From: Strongylocentrotus purpuratus | Lineage: Eukaryota; Echinodermata; Echinoidea; Camarodonta; Strongylocentrotidae | DNA length: 64,000 nucleotides | NCBI RefSeq assembly: GCF_000002235.5 | Contig: NW_022145615.1 | Coordinates: 16,354,712-16,418,711, forward strand | Direction: 5' to 3' | In this document: in pieces, positions 56,641 through 64,000 of the stretch | Numbering within the stretch: the stretch's first letter is position 1 | Layout of the letters: the number at the start of each line of letters is the position of its first letter | Translations under genes and position numbers: made by a program | The notes under the pieces: model-generated | The model's database searches: none | Told to the model about the DNA's origin: nothing | What the model saw: only the letters and a program-made list of their open reading frames with translations

Positions 56641-57559
56641 AACTGGGTCAAGCACATCACGCTTGTTAGATTCAGTTTTACAATTTTATAGAAATAATAC
56701 TTCAGTTTGAAAATGTTAGACTGTAAAACGGGGAGAAAAAGACACCATTATCATTTTCTCACCTGTAGTTGTATAATATGTAACTCAAATTAAAGAATTT
56801 ATATCAGACATCGTAATACGAGGTGAATAGGAGCAAAGGGGTGAATAAAAGTGTTAAAAAAAACTTTCAGAGTAATCAGCTTGGGTAAATCACTGTACTG
56901 AGTGATCGCGCTTCTACATCCCTTTGAGGCATTACGGCACCGTCCGAGGTCCTGCTATGCTCAATACTGTGATTTGATCAAGCTGACAATTATGCAGATG
57001 CATTTTACCTTCAGCTCCCAAACCATAGGTAACATGGTAGGACACACACGAATGCAAAATGTTAAAAACCGAAAATGTGGTCACTAGTTTAGACCTGCTG
57101 AATGGTTCTATCAGATATTATACATCGAGCCCTCATAAATAATTATGAACTTCCACTTAGTAGCTCTTATTTCTATTTCTGTAAGGGAGATGAATAGAAG
57201 GAAAACAAAACCCTATACCATGCAGTGATGAAGTATACTTTCTAGGGCTAAAAACATACCCAAAGCACAAATACCAACCACATACATATCACATATCACA
57301 ACATTTATCACAGAACAAATGACATGAACATTTTCGTTTCATTCTATAGGCGATAAATCCAAAATCGTATCATTCATAAAGAAAATTAAATCCACTATGT
57401 TATGAATAAAAAATCACAAAATATAACATGATCTAAATAGATCGAGAGAAATTAAGTGATTCATATTCAACGTTTTCTTTGTTATTATTTTTAAAGTTTT
57501 TCTCGCTCTTTTCCTTTTAATTGATAAAAACTAAACAAAGTGAATATATGAAAGAGCAG
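56641..57559. other. intergenic, nothing recognised
   Basis: AT-rich sequence without a supported feature; it may include the decayed 3' UTR of the minus-strand LINE that follows. Confidence 0.4.
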
Positions 57560-58250
57560 TAGAAGCACCAATGGAAATTTAAAAGTTTCTCAAGTGACAT
57601 TTGTAAGGTTACCAGCATACTGCAAACGTTTGGAGATTAATCAGAAACTCATCGTACATTAATCGTCGGGCAGCTGCAGAGCTGTAACAACCAAATATTT
57701 CCTGGAAATAATCCGGACAACCCTAAATGAAAATCCACCCAATCGACAGACCTTAATTCCCTTAGCTGAAACTTAGATAGCATTCTGCCATAACCTTTGA
57801 ACATGTACACACTCCCAGAACAAGTGTAAATATGTTTCAATCTTTTGGTTGAAAAATGAGCACAAGTTAGTTTCAACAAAGCCGAATCTTAATAAGTGTA
57901 TTCCAGTATATATTGCTATATGAAGCAGTTTATATTGAATTTCTCTTAGTCTGTGAACAAGAGTAACTTTCCTAGGCCTACTGACTATGTCCCTGTATAC
58001 CCCATTTAAAAAATCTGAAATCCCCGTCCATCATGAATCTTGAAAACAAATAAATGTTGTAACTTCTCTATAAAAATATTCATAAACCTTCCTCGTTAAT
58101 AAATATCTGAGGAGCTTCACAGTACCGTTAAACTGCATTATAGTATCATACTCTTTTACATCCACTAAACTCCAGTTATTTTTTTTCTGCTACTCAAAAT
58201 AGCTTCCCCAATATTCCTTTACATCAACAATTTTGTTTCCTTTAAAATGC
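57560..58250 (-). mobile_element. L1/Tx1-clade LINE remnant, C-terminal end
   Basis: Minus-strand pieces read VYRDIVSRPRKVTLVHRLRE, IQYKLLHIAIYTGIHL (about 57990-57910), then CSFFNQKIETYLHLFWECV and QRLWQNAI (about 57860-57780), the usual end of Tx1-type ORF2. Upstream, YDTIMQFNGTVKLLRYLLTR lies near 58150-58090. Stops and frame changes are frequent, so it is older than the copy at 54890. Confidence 0.72.
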
Positions 58251-58815
58251 ACTATGTCCCATTTGAAGCCGACATAAATTCTGTAGAACTTTACATGAAT
58301 TATGAACATGTAACGTATGTCCTATCTGTGGAACTCAAATAGTCAGATTATGCAAGGAAACTCGTTTACTTTCTAAACTTCAATGTCAGAAACTATTGAG
58401 AAACTCCTGTTTTTTCTTTGGTAATAACATACATAAACTGAGCTGTAAAAGATACATGAGCATTTGTCTACATCAATAACCCAATTCTTGATATGGCCAA
58501 AATTTAACTGATTGAATCTTTGCGCAGCACAAAACGTACGACCATTCGGTACAAGGGTCTGAAAATCAGACTATTACATTAGAGATTGCAACAACTTTCC
58601 CACTTAAAGATACTATGTCCCTTCTGCAGCCAACATCAAATTCTGTAGAACTTTGCAGGGATTATGAATATGTCATGTATGTCTTATCTGTGAAATTTAA
58701 ACGTGAGCAGTGTCCTAATATTCAAATTATGCAAGGAAACCCGTTTACTCGCTAGACTTCACTGTCAGACACTATTGAGTGACTGACTGGCTTTTTTCTT
58801 CTTTAGTTTAACATA
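58245..58815 (+). repeat. ~200-bp direct repeat, two copies 357 bp apart
   Basis: 58250-58440 and 58607-58815 share ACTATGTCCC, AAATTCTGTAGAACTTT, ATTATGCAAGGAAAC and ACTTCA(A/C)TGTCAGA at corresponding positions, about 80% by eye. Function unknown; possibly part of a minor transposon. Confidence 0.7.
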
Positions 58816-59235
58816 CACTGTCGCTCATATAGTTTGAATATTTTTGTTTTACCCCAATTTATGGAATTATTTTTAAAATAATTCATTCCTAATAGATCTA
58901 GATAATAGTATACATTCTCAGATTGTATTGAATAATAATTTGCCACTTTGTGTTTTGCGTGACCGCTAAAGCATGTGTATGCGTATTAACTAGGGGACCT
59001 ACGCCCTTAAGTCATAAATGACAGTAATGAGGATTAATGCCCCACAAAAGGGCACTAATAAAGCACATCGACACGGTTTTGATCCAGGGGCCTCACAGTT
59101 ACGAGGCCATTGCTTTGTCATTAAACCATGACTGTACGTAGCGGGGGCTAGGGTAGGGGGCAGTTCCTACAAATAAAAAAAACAAAGAAAATGCAATAAT
59201 TTTTTTAATATTTTGTTGAATTTCCCCCGGTCCCC
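58815..59235 (-). repeat. 430-bp dispersed repeat with tRNA-like SINE core, copy 2
   Basis: Inverted relative of 40915-41345: AACATACACTGTCGCTCATA at the left, then GAGGATTAATGCCCCAC, the tRNA-like part with AAACCATGACTGTACG, and GGGGCTAGGGTAGGGGGCAG at the right, ending near GAATTTCCCCCGG. Confidence 0.7.
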
Positions 59236-59655
59236 AACATAAAAAAATCCTCTGTACGGCCATGCATTATGACTCAAGGCATGGGCACACAGAGGATTTT
59301 TTTATGTTGGGGACCGAGATTATGGATTCTTAAGGGAGAAGTGTCCCCCGGGGGGGGGGGGGCACAGTGCCTTCCCCACTTTTCAGGTACCCACAAAGTG
59401 CACCTTTTCAAATAGGACAAGTGCATTTTTTTCTTTGTAAGGATTGCCTCTTCTCTTCTAATAAGTGGCCCCATTCTTTGTGATAAGTGCCCTCCCCAAT
59501 TTTTCATAAGATCCCCTTCACTTTATCATAAATGTCACTTCTTACCTCTTGCAAATGACGTATTAAAATCGGAAAAGTGCACTTTCCTGCAACAACTGCC
59601 CCTTTTCCTTTACAATAAGTGTCCCTTTACCATTCTCATAAGTGCCCTTTTTCAT
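59236..59655 (+). repeat. degenerate AAGTGCCCCTT minisatellite with G run
   Basis: After GGGGACCGAGATTATGG and a long G run (59349-59362), variants of ATAAGTGCCCCTTT recur about ten times with irregular spacing (AAGTGGCCCCATTC, ATAAGTGCCCTCCCC, AAGTGTCCCTTTACC). A short inverted repeat of AGAGGATTTTTTTATGTTGG lies at its left edge (59244-59310). Confidence 0.65.
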
Positions 59656-59855
59656 AATAATAATAATAATATTCAGCTTTTATATAGCGCAAATCACAAT
59701 AAATCTCTAAGCGCTTCCAAACTTGGATATTATTACCCCGGCTTTAGCTGTGCTGCCATTATAGCTCTCTAGCATTTCAAGGAATAAATTCCTACCAGGT
59801 ACCCATTTACTTCACCTGGGTGGGCTTAAAACTTGTCAGGGTTTGTTGTTTCCTC
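59656..59855 (-). mobile_element. SINE, central domain and 3' tail, minus orientation
   Basis: On the minus strand: CACCCAGGTGAAGTAAATGG, GTACCTGGTAGGAATTTATT, then GCGCTTAGAGATTTATTGTG, GCGCTATATAAAAG and an ATT repeat tail. The CACCCAGGTG...GGGTACC domain is shared with the SINE at 33950. The tRNA head is missing. It lies within the repeat spanning 59236-60100. Confidence 0.75.
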
Positions 59856-60100
59856 TTTATAAGATGTAATTTTTCGCACTGTCATCTCACAAATCATAGA
59901 ATTTTGGCTCGCTCGGCCCGCTCGGTCAAAAATTAATATTCAGACCATCACACCAAACTGCAAAGTATGATTTTTCAGCATTATCTTGTACCACGTAATC
60001 ACAATCATGACGATGTAGGGGTATATACCAATGTCGAAAAATTGTGTATGTTCATTTTGAGGTTTCCTTTTTTGTTTGTGTTCCCCCCCCCCCAACTTCA
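59856..60100 (-). repeat. dispersed MITE-like repeat, copy 2
   Basis: Inverted relative of 52045-52410, from TTTCCTCTTTATAAGATGT to GGGTATATACCAATGTCG and on to a C run at 60085-60093. GCTCGCTCGGCCCGCTCGGT in the middle is not in copy 1. Confidence 0.55.
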
Positions 60101-60151
60101 AACAAATGAGCGACCCATATTCAATTACTCTTTCAGGCTGGTATGAATTAT

Positions 60152-60224
60152 ATGAAGTTTGGGAGGCGTTTTGTCAGATTCGACACCTGGTGTCGAATCT
60201 GACAAAACGCCTCCCAAACTTCAT
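60152..60224. repeat. perfect 36-bp inverted repeat with one-base centre
   Basis: Arms 60152-60187 and 60189-60224 are exact reverse complements (arm core GGGAGGCGTTTTGTCAGATT, tip CGACACC) separated by a single T at 60188. No mismatch was found in 36 bases. It is a 73-base perfect hairpin of unknown origin. Confidence 0.9.
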
Positions 60225-60399
60225 TTAACAAAAAAGAAAACAATGGAAAAACTGGAAAAGTCTGGGCGTTTGATTACATTCATTTATTAATCACAGCCTA
60301 TTTCATGAGTTACCTCTTTATGTGTCACATAATTAATTTCCCTGCACCACGTATCTATTCCATAACCTAATGGCTGCATGTATATTATACAGTTCCAGT

Positions 60400-60990
60400 G
60401 AAACATTTTATTTCATTTTATTTTATTTATTAATTTCCACATTCAAAGATAAAAAACTAGAAAATATAATATAAAAGATGAAAATACATGATATATAAAT
60501 TACAGAGAAACAAATAATAAATATTTTTAAAAATCCAACAATCAAACACTAAAATAATATACAAAAAGGGGAAGGTAAGAACTACCCGTAAACTACCCGG
60601 ATCACCAAAATCGAAATAAAGGCTTATCTGGGGTAATCTCCGTGTAAAGTAGTATTAAGAAAATTATGAAGGAGAGCGAGAAAGATACATAACAAAAAAT
60701 AAAGTTTACATGCATGACCTGCGTTTTAAGTGCTATTGCACAGCAGATGCGATTCATATATCTTTTTGAAATTTAACAGTGTTGGACACAACTTTAAATC
60801 AATTGGGACAGTATTCCAGCATTTAGATCCAATAAGTAAATGTAAGAATGCTTCTTTAAAATTATATTTAAACAGTGGCGAGCGTAAATTCCATTGTGTT
60901 CCAGTACATGTATTAAACTGATTAAATGTACAATTCAAATTTAAAATATGATTAAAGATAGACGGAAACGGCCTTTAAATATGATTACAA
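60400..60990 (-). mobile_element. CR1/jockey-like LINE 3' end
   Basis: The minus-strand frame 60938-60726 reads QWNLRSPLFKYNFKEAFLHL, then KCWNTVPIDLKLCPTLLNFK, like the C-terminal LRSP...F..G...WN.LP..LK...L..FK pattern of CR1/jockey-type ORF2. A 3' UTR follows to a TTTTATTTCATTTTATTTTA tail at about 60405-60430. Confidence 0.68.
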
Positions 60991-61590
60991 AAATGGAGCG
61001 CTAAGGCTACAGGAGGGGCCATTGCAATTAATCTTTACCAGTGTCCAAAGGGTTTTCATTGAGCCAATTGCGACCGGAAGTAGTTAATTTTGCAAGCCAT
61101 CGGGATGCACAAAGCAATCCCTCCGTCATTCCTTGCCTATAAGGGAGTTTACAGATAGCACATGGTACAAATGACACCAAATATCCACAGGTCTTTTACA
61201 CATAGAGTATTTCCACTTTGAGCATCTTAGAATAATAACTGCCAAAGTCCTAGATGTGCTTCATGAATACCTTTTGTTTGACCTCTTGAAACGAATACTT
61301 CCACCTGCGTATCATAGAATGTACCGTGGGTGCATAAATGAATAATGTTACATAACTTTCATGAGCGCACATCCAGTATTCATCTCTGTGGGTTTTACCA
61401 ATTTGGTACAAATGGCCTTCATCTGCCCATGCGCAGATTGTATCTGTGAACTGGCTTATTGTTTTGTGCAACATTGCACGTGTGACAAACGAGCGACCGA
61501 ACATAGAGTTGAAGGGAACGGGCATTATTGTAGAGCGCTTAGAGACTTCTGACAAAGTAAGTGTTAGGCGCTATATAAGCACTGTAATTA
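60991..61590 (+). mobile_element. L2-like LINE or SINE 3' tail (end of this stretch)
   Basis: Only the last part is diagnostic: TAGAGCGCTTAGAGACTT and GTGTTAGGCGCTATATAAGC followed by AATTATT (61530-61592), an L2-type tail. The sequence before it, with open frames on both strands (61250-61555), was not recognised. Confidence 0.5.
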
Positions 61591-62185
61591 TTTAAGTGTT
61601 AACGGTCTACTGTGCATTTTTGCCGAGGGTGACCGGCGTGTTTGAAAGAAATTATACTGAAGTTGCTTGTGGAAAATAGGCCTTAATTACTGAGTAATAT
61701 ATATATTCTTACATTTGCTTACAACAAACTACTTTTCTTGCTTTTGGCATGCTTTTCTGGTGTTGATAAATCTATATAATCTCCACATTTAAACAATCTC
61801 AAAAGAGATCTACAACATTGCAACGCCTCAAGGGAAAACAGACAAAACATTTCCTGTATCAGGCATTAATAATTTAAATAATTTAGACGTGATAACTTCC
61901 CTTCCATTCCCTTTATTTGCAAGCTAGAAGTTATTAAAAACATCACGTAACATAATTCCTGTTTCTATAACATTTTAAGAATACCTGTTTAAGTTTCGTT
62001 ATGTTTCTTGTAAAAAGTGAAATAAAAAGTACGGTAGTATGAGTATGTACATGTATACAAACAAAGTAGTATGAACATCATGACAAATAATGCCAACTCT
62101 GTATATCGCAAAACATGTTGATTTATTGTTGATCCAGCATGTATCAATGTTTGCATCATACCCCTCTTCTTCGCTTGAGTTACCT
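61591..62185 (-). other. probable 3' UTR and downstream region of the receptor gene
   Basis: AATAAA on the minus strand at 62127-62122 lies 59 bases after the stop and could direct polyadenylation. Nothing else recognised. Confidence 0.4.
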
Positions 62186-62477
62186 CTATACTTCTTCGTA
62201 AGTGTCACCCGGGTCGGATTTTGTGACATCTTGACAGGTAACGTTGATGTTGGGTTTCTTAAGCGCTTGGTAGATATGGGGGTCGGTAAGATTCTGGTAT
62301 TTTGGTGTTTCTGTATTGAGATCTTGGTAGGCATGGTCGTCGGGATTCAGGTTTTCGTAGTTATGGGGGTCTTGCTTGGTGTCATCAAATACAGGGTTCT
62401 CATACTCAACAGAGGGCTCAGGTGCATTGTTTGGGGGCGATGTGATTGGTTCAGCCTTTAAACGTCTTTGTTTGATC
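62186..62477 (-). CDS. receptor gene, cytoplasmic tail exon
   Basis: The last exon, acceptor CACTTCCAG/GATC, encodes the entire tail from RIKQRR to YEEV and the TAG stop at 62188-62186. It is rich in Pro, Asp and Asn, with six tyrosines in similar contexts that look like an internal repeat of about ten residues (NYENLNPDDH, AYQDLNTETP, KYQNLTDPH). Confidence 0.82.
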
Positions 62478-63833
62478 CTGGAAGTGAAATTCAATTGAAA
62501 GCAACATTTATTTCCCTTTTGTATGTGACATCAATGAGATTAAGCCCCCTCCCCACACACACACACACACACACACACGCACGCACGCACCCACACAGAC
62601 ACACACACACACACACAAAAGAGTTCAGATACAAATGGAGGAGAAATGGTCCCTGATGAGCATAACAACTACATGCGTGTCATTGTGGATGCCACTTATA
62701 ATACAAAACCTTAAAACACATTATAAACAATTCATTGAATATATATATATATATATATACAATGTATATACATAAATATATGTACACATGTATCAATGGC
62801 CTTTAGAATACGGAATATCATGCAATCACATTATCTATTATGATCATTTTGGCTTACTTTAGATGGTCAAGTATTCGACCTTTTATAACGTCTCATTTAC
62901 AGTAATTTATCATCTTTATTTATGATAACATTATCAGACAGAGGTATACAATTCACTTGAATGTTTCTACTGTTGTTGACTTAACTAACCTTTTATACAT
63001 CAGCGCAGTAAATATTAGTAATATGATGATAACGAGGGATCCTATCACACCCCCTATCACATGCTCTAGTGGCATCTTGGTATTATTATCCTCACCTTTG
63101 GAAAAAAAGAAATACATATACATATAATTATGTTGTTGTGGTTCTAATATGCATTAATATTTGTTAATAGTACGTTTGTTTATTCTACGTAGAATGTGAT
63201 TTTACATGCATAAATGATAAATTTTCTATTCTTTTAATAAAGTTTCACAAAAAGATGTAACACAGAAATGTTTTAGATTTATGCATCCATTTCTACCTTT
63301 TTTGAACTACACATGATTAGTCCTGACCATTCAACTTTTTCCAAATTCATTGGGCAAATCAAACAGAGAATACGGAATAATATTAGTATGAAGATGTAAA
63401 CAAAACTGACAAGGTACATACTTATGTACAAACTTACATATTTATGAAGGTTATATACGGACTTTAGTTTGACATGTAGCTCTTACTCAATAATAATAAT
63501 AATACTAATAATTGATTAGATTGGTAAAGAGCGTAATCCACTTGAAGTCAAATGCTCGAAGCACACTTTAGAGAAAAAGGGAAGAAAATCACATGAAAGC
63601 ATCCATATCATAAACAAAAGAACAGGAGTAATATAGAACATACTATAAGAAAAACAAAGTTAATTGAATGCCGATTGTATTTTACTTCTACCACCTTTCA
63701 AAAACGACATTACCTACACAATTTTTTATAGATATGACATTCAGGGTAGAACGAGTTTCATTTAATTTATGCTCTCACCTGCATGCACTGGCTGGGACCA
63801 ATTACTAGAACCAGCTCCATTAAAAGTTTGGAC
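62186..63833 (-). CDS. single-pass receptor with FN3-like end and ITAM-like tail, 3' part (runs off right edge)
   Basis: Three exons (63833-63779, 63095-62990, 62477-62186) splice in matching phases. They encode VQTFNGAGSSNWSQPVHA (the end of a probable fibronectin type III domain), a short stalk, one membrane helix (VIGGVIGSLVIIILLIFTAL), basic stop-transfer residues (YKRIKQRR), and a tail of about 95 residues. The tail has EYENP, NYENL, AYQDL, KYQNL, IYQAL and TYEEV. YENL, YQDL and YQNL are each separated by six residues, the YxxL-x6-8-YxxL spacing of ITAMs; YEN and YQN also fit Grb2-type SH2 sites. This suggests a tyrosine-phosphorylated signalling or adhesion receptor. Ectodomain exons lie beyond 64000; the family is not identified. 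Confidence 0.78.
62478..62989 (-). other. receptor gene intron with CA and TA microsatellites
   Basis: Intron between the TM and tail exons. It contains an ACAC tract (62553-62618) and a short TA tract (62740-62759). Confidence 0.7.
62553..62618. repeat. (CA)n microsatellite
   Basis: CA units with CG, CC and GA interruptions in the receptor intron. Confidence 0.92.
62990..63095 (-). CDS. receptor gene, transmembrane exon
   Basis: A 106-base exon, acceptor TTTTCCAAAG and donor AAAAG/GTTAGT. It encodes an acidic stalk (GEDNNTKMPLEHV, with a possible NNT sequon) and about 22 hydrophobic residues ending at MYKR. Confidence 0.8.
63096..63778 (-). other. receptor gene intron
   Basis: AT-rich intron between the FN3-end and TM exons. 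No further exon or element recognised. Confidence 0.6.
63779..63833 (-). CDS. receptor gene, FN3-end exon
   Basis: A 55-base exon, acceptor TTTGTCAG and donor CAG/GTGAGA, reading VQTFNGAGSSNWSQPVHA, the F-G strand region of a fibronectin type III domain with the usual N-x-A/G-G-x-S turn. Its last base completes the Gly that opens the next exon. Confidence 0.7.
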
Positions 63834-64000
63834 CTGACAAACATACAAGTAAAAGCAAAAGTTGTTGCCAGAATAATGACACTACAAACGTCATTTACAC
63901 ACGACAGAATTGTATATATTATTTATATCAATTAAATAAAATATATACATAATCATAAGATTACATCCTCGGGAAAAATCCCTGGGCAATCATTACTAGT
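63834..64000 (-). other. receptor gene intron, incomplete
   Basis: Sequence upstream of the FN3-end exon; a pyrimidine-rich tract precedes its acceptor. The next exon is outside the window. Confidence 0.55.

Noticed and set aside
61250-61555. 101-codon minus-strand frame before the receptor gene
   Set aside because: No recognisable family; it overlaps an L2-type tail on the other strand and lacks splice or start support.

Overview
The window looks like nuclear DNA of a marine invertebrate deuterostome, most likely an echinoderm of sea-urchin type. This is inferred from AT-rich sequence, spliced animal genes with GT-AG introns, the repeat mix (L2-like and L1/Tx1-like LINEs, tRNA-derived SINEs, PIF/Harbinger, many hAT-like short elements with long G or C runs) and SLC10 proteins of animal type. 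The species cannot be fixed from the sequence.

Three host genes can be supported, all on the minus strand. Two are complete tandem paralogues of the SLC10 (ASBT/NTCP-type) sodium-coupled bile-acid/organic-anion transporter family: gene 1 (coding exons 11622-6402, 382 residues) and gene 2 (32339-28800, 362 residues). Both have four coding exons with identical intron positions and phases, and their exons 2 and 3 are identical in length (194 and 205 bp). The third is the 3' end of a single-pass receptor at the right edge (63833-62186): the end of a probable fibronectin type III domain, a membrane helix, and a tail with six tyrosine motifs, three of them at ITAM-like spacing.

The rest is dense mobile and repetitive DNA. 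1-720: tandem array of a ~110-bp unit found at five other places. 1031-1860: Ty3/gypsy pol fossil. 6.4-12 kb: gene 1, with one palindromic MITE nested inside another in intron 3. 12.7-16.5 kb: dead Harbinger transposase and satellite-like flanks. 17.9-22.1 kb: hAT-like insertion with a perfect 8-bp target duplication and many nested repeats. 23.7-24.5 kb: foldback MITE copy holding a tRNA-Leu-like relic. 27.1-28.3 kb: L1/Tx1-like LINE. 28.8-32.3 kb: gene 2, with an 826-bp foldback MITE in intron 2. 33.9-39.8 kb: a SINE split by a 5.56-kb composite bounded by two hAT-like MITEs. 34.5-45.2 kb: a large inverted duplication (arms of 3.4-3.8 kb, spacer about 3.4 kb). 45-49.9 kb: a long array interrupted by a LINE that itself holds two further insertions. 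50-61.6 kb: microsatellites, L2-like and Tx1-like LINE remnants, SINEs and a perfect 36-bp palindrome.

Genes 1 and 2 are expected to act at the plasma membrane in Na+-driven organic anion uptake; the receptor has no evident link to them. No CRISPR array, operon, rRNA or convincing functional tRNA gene was seen.
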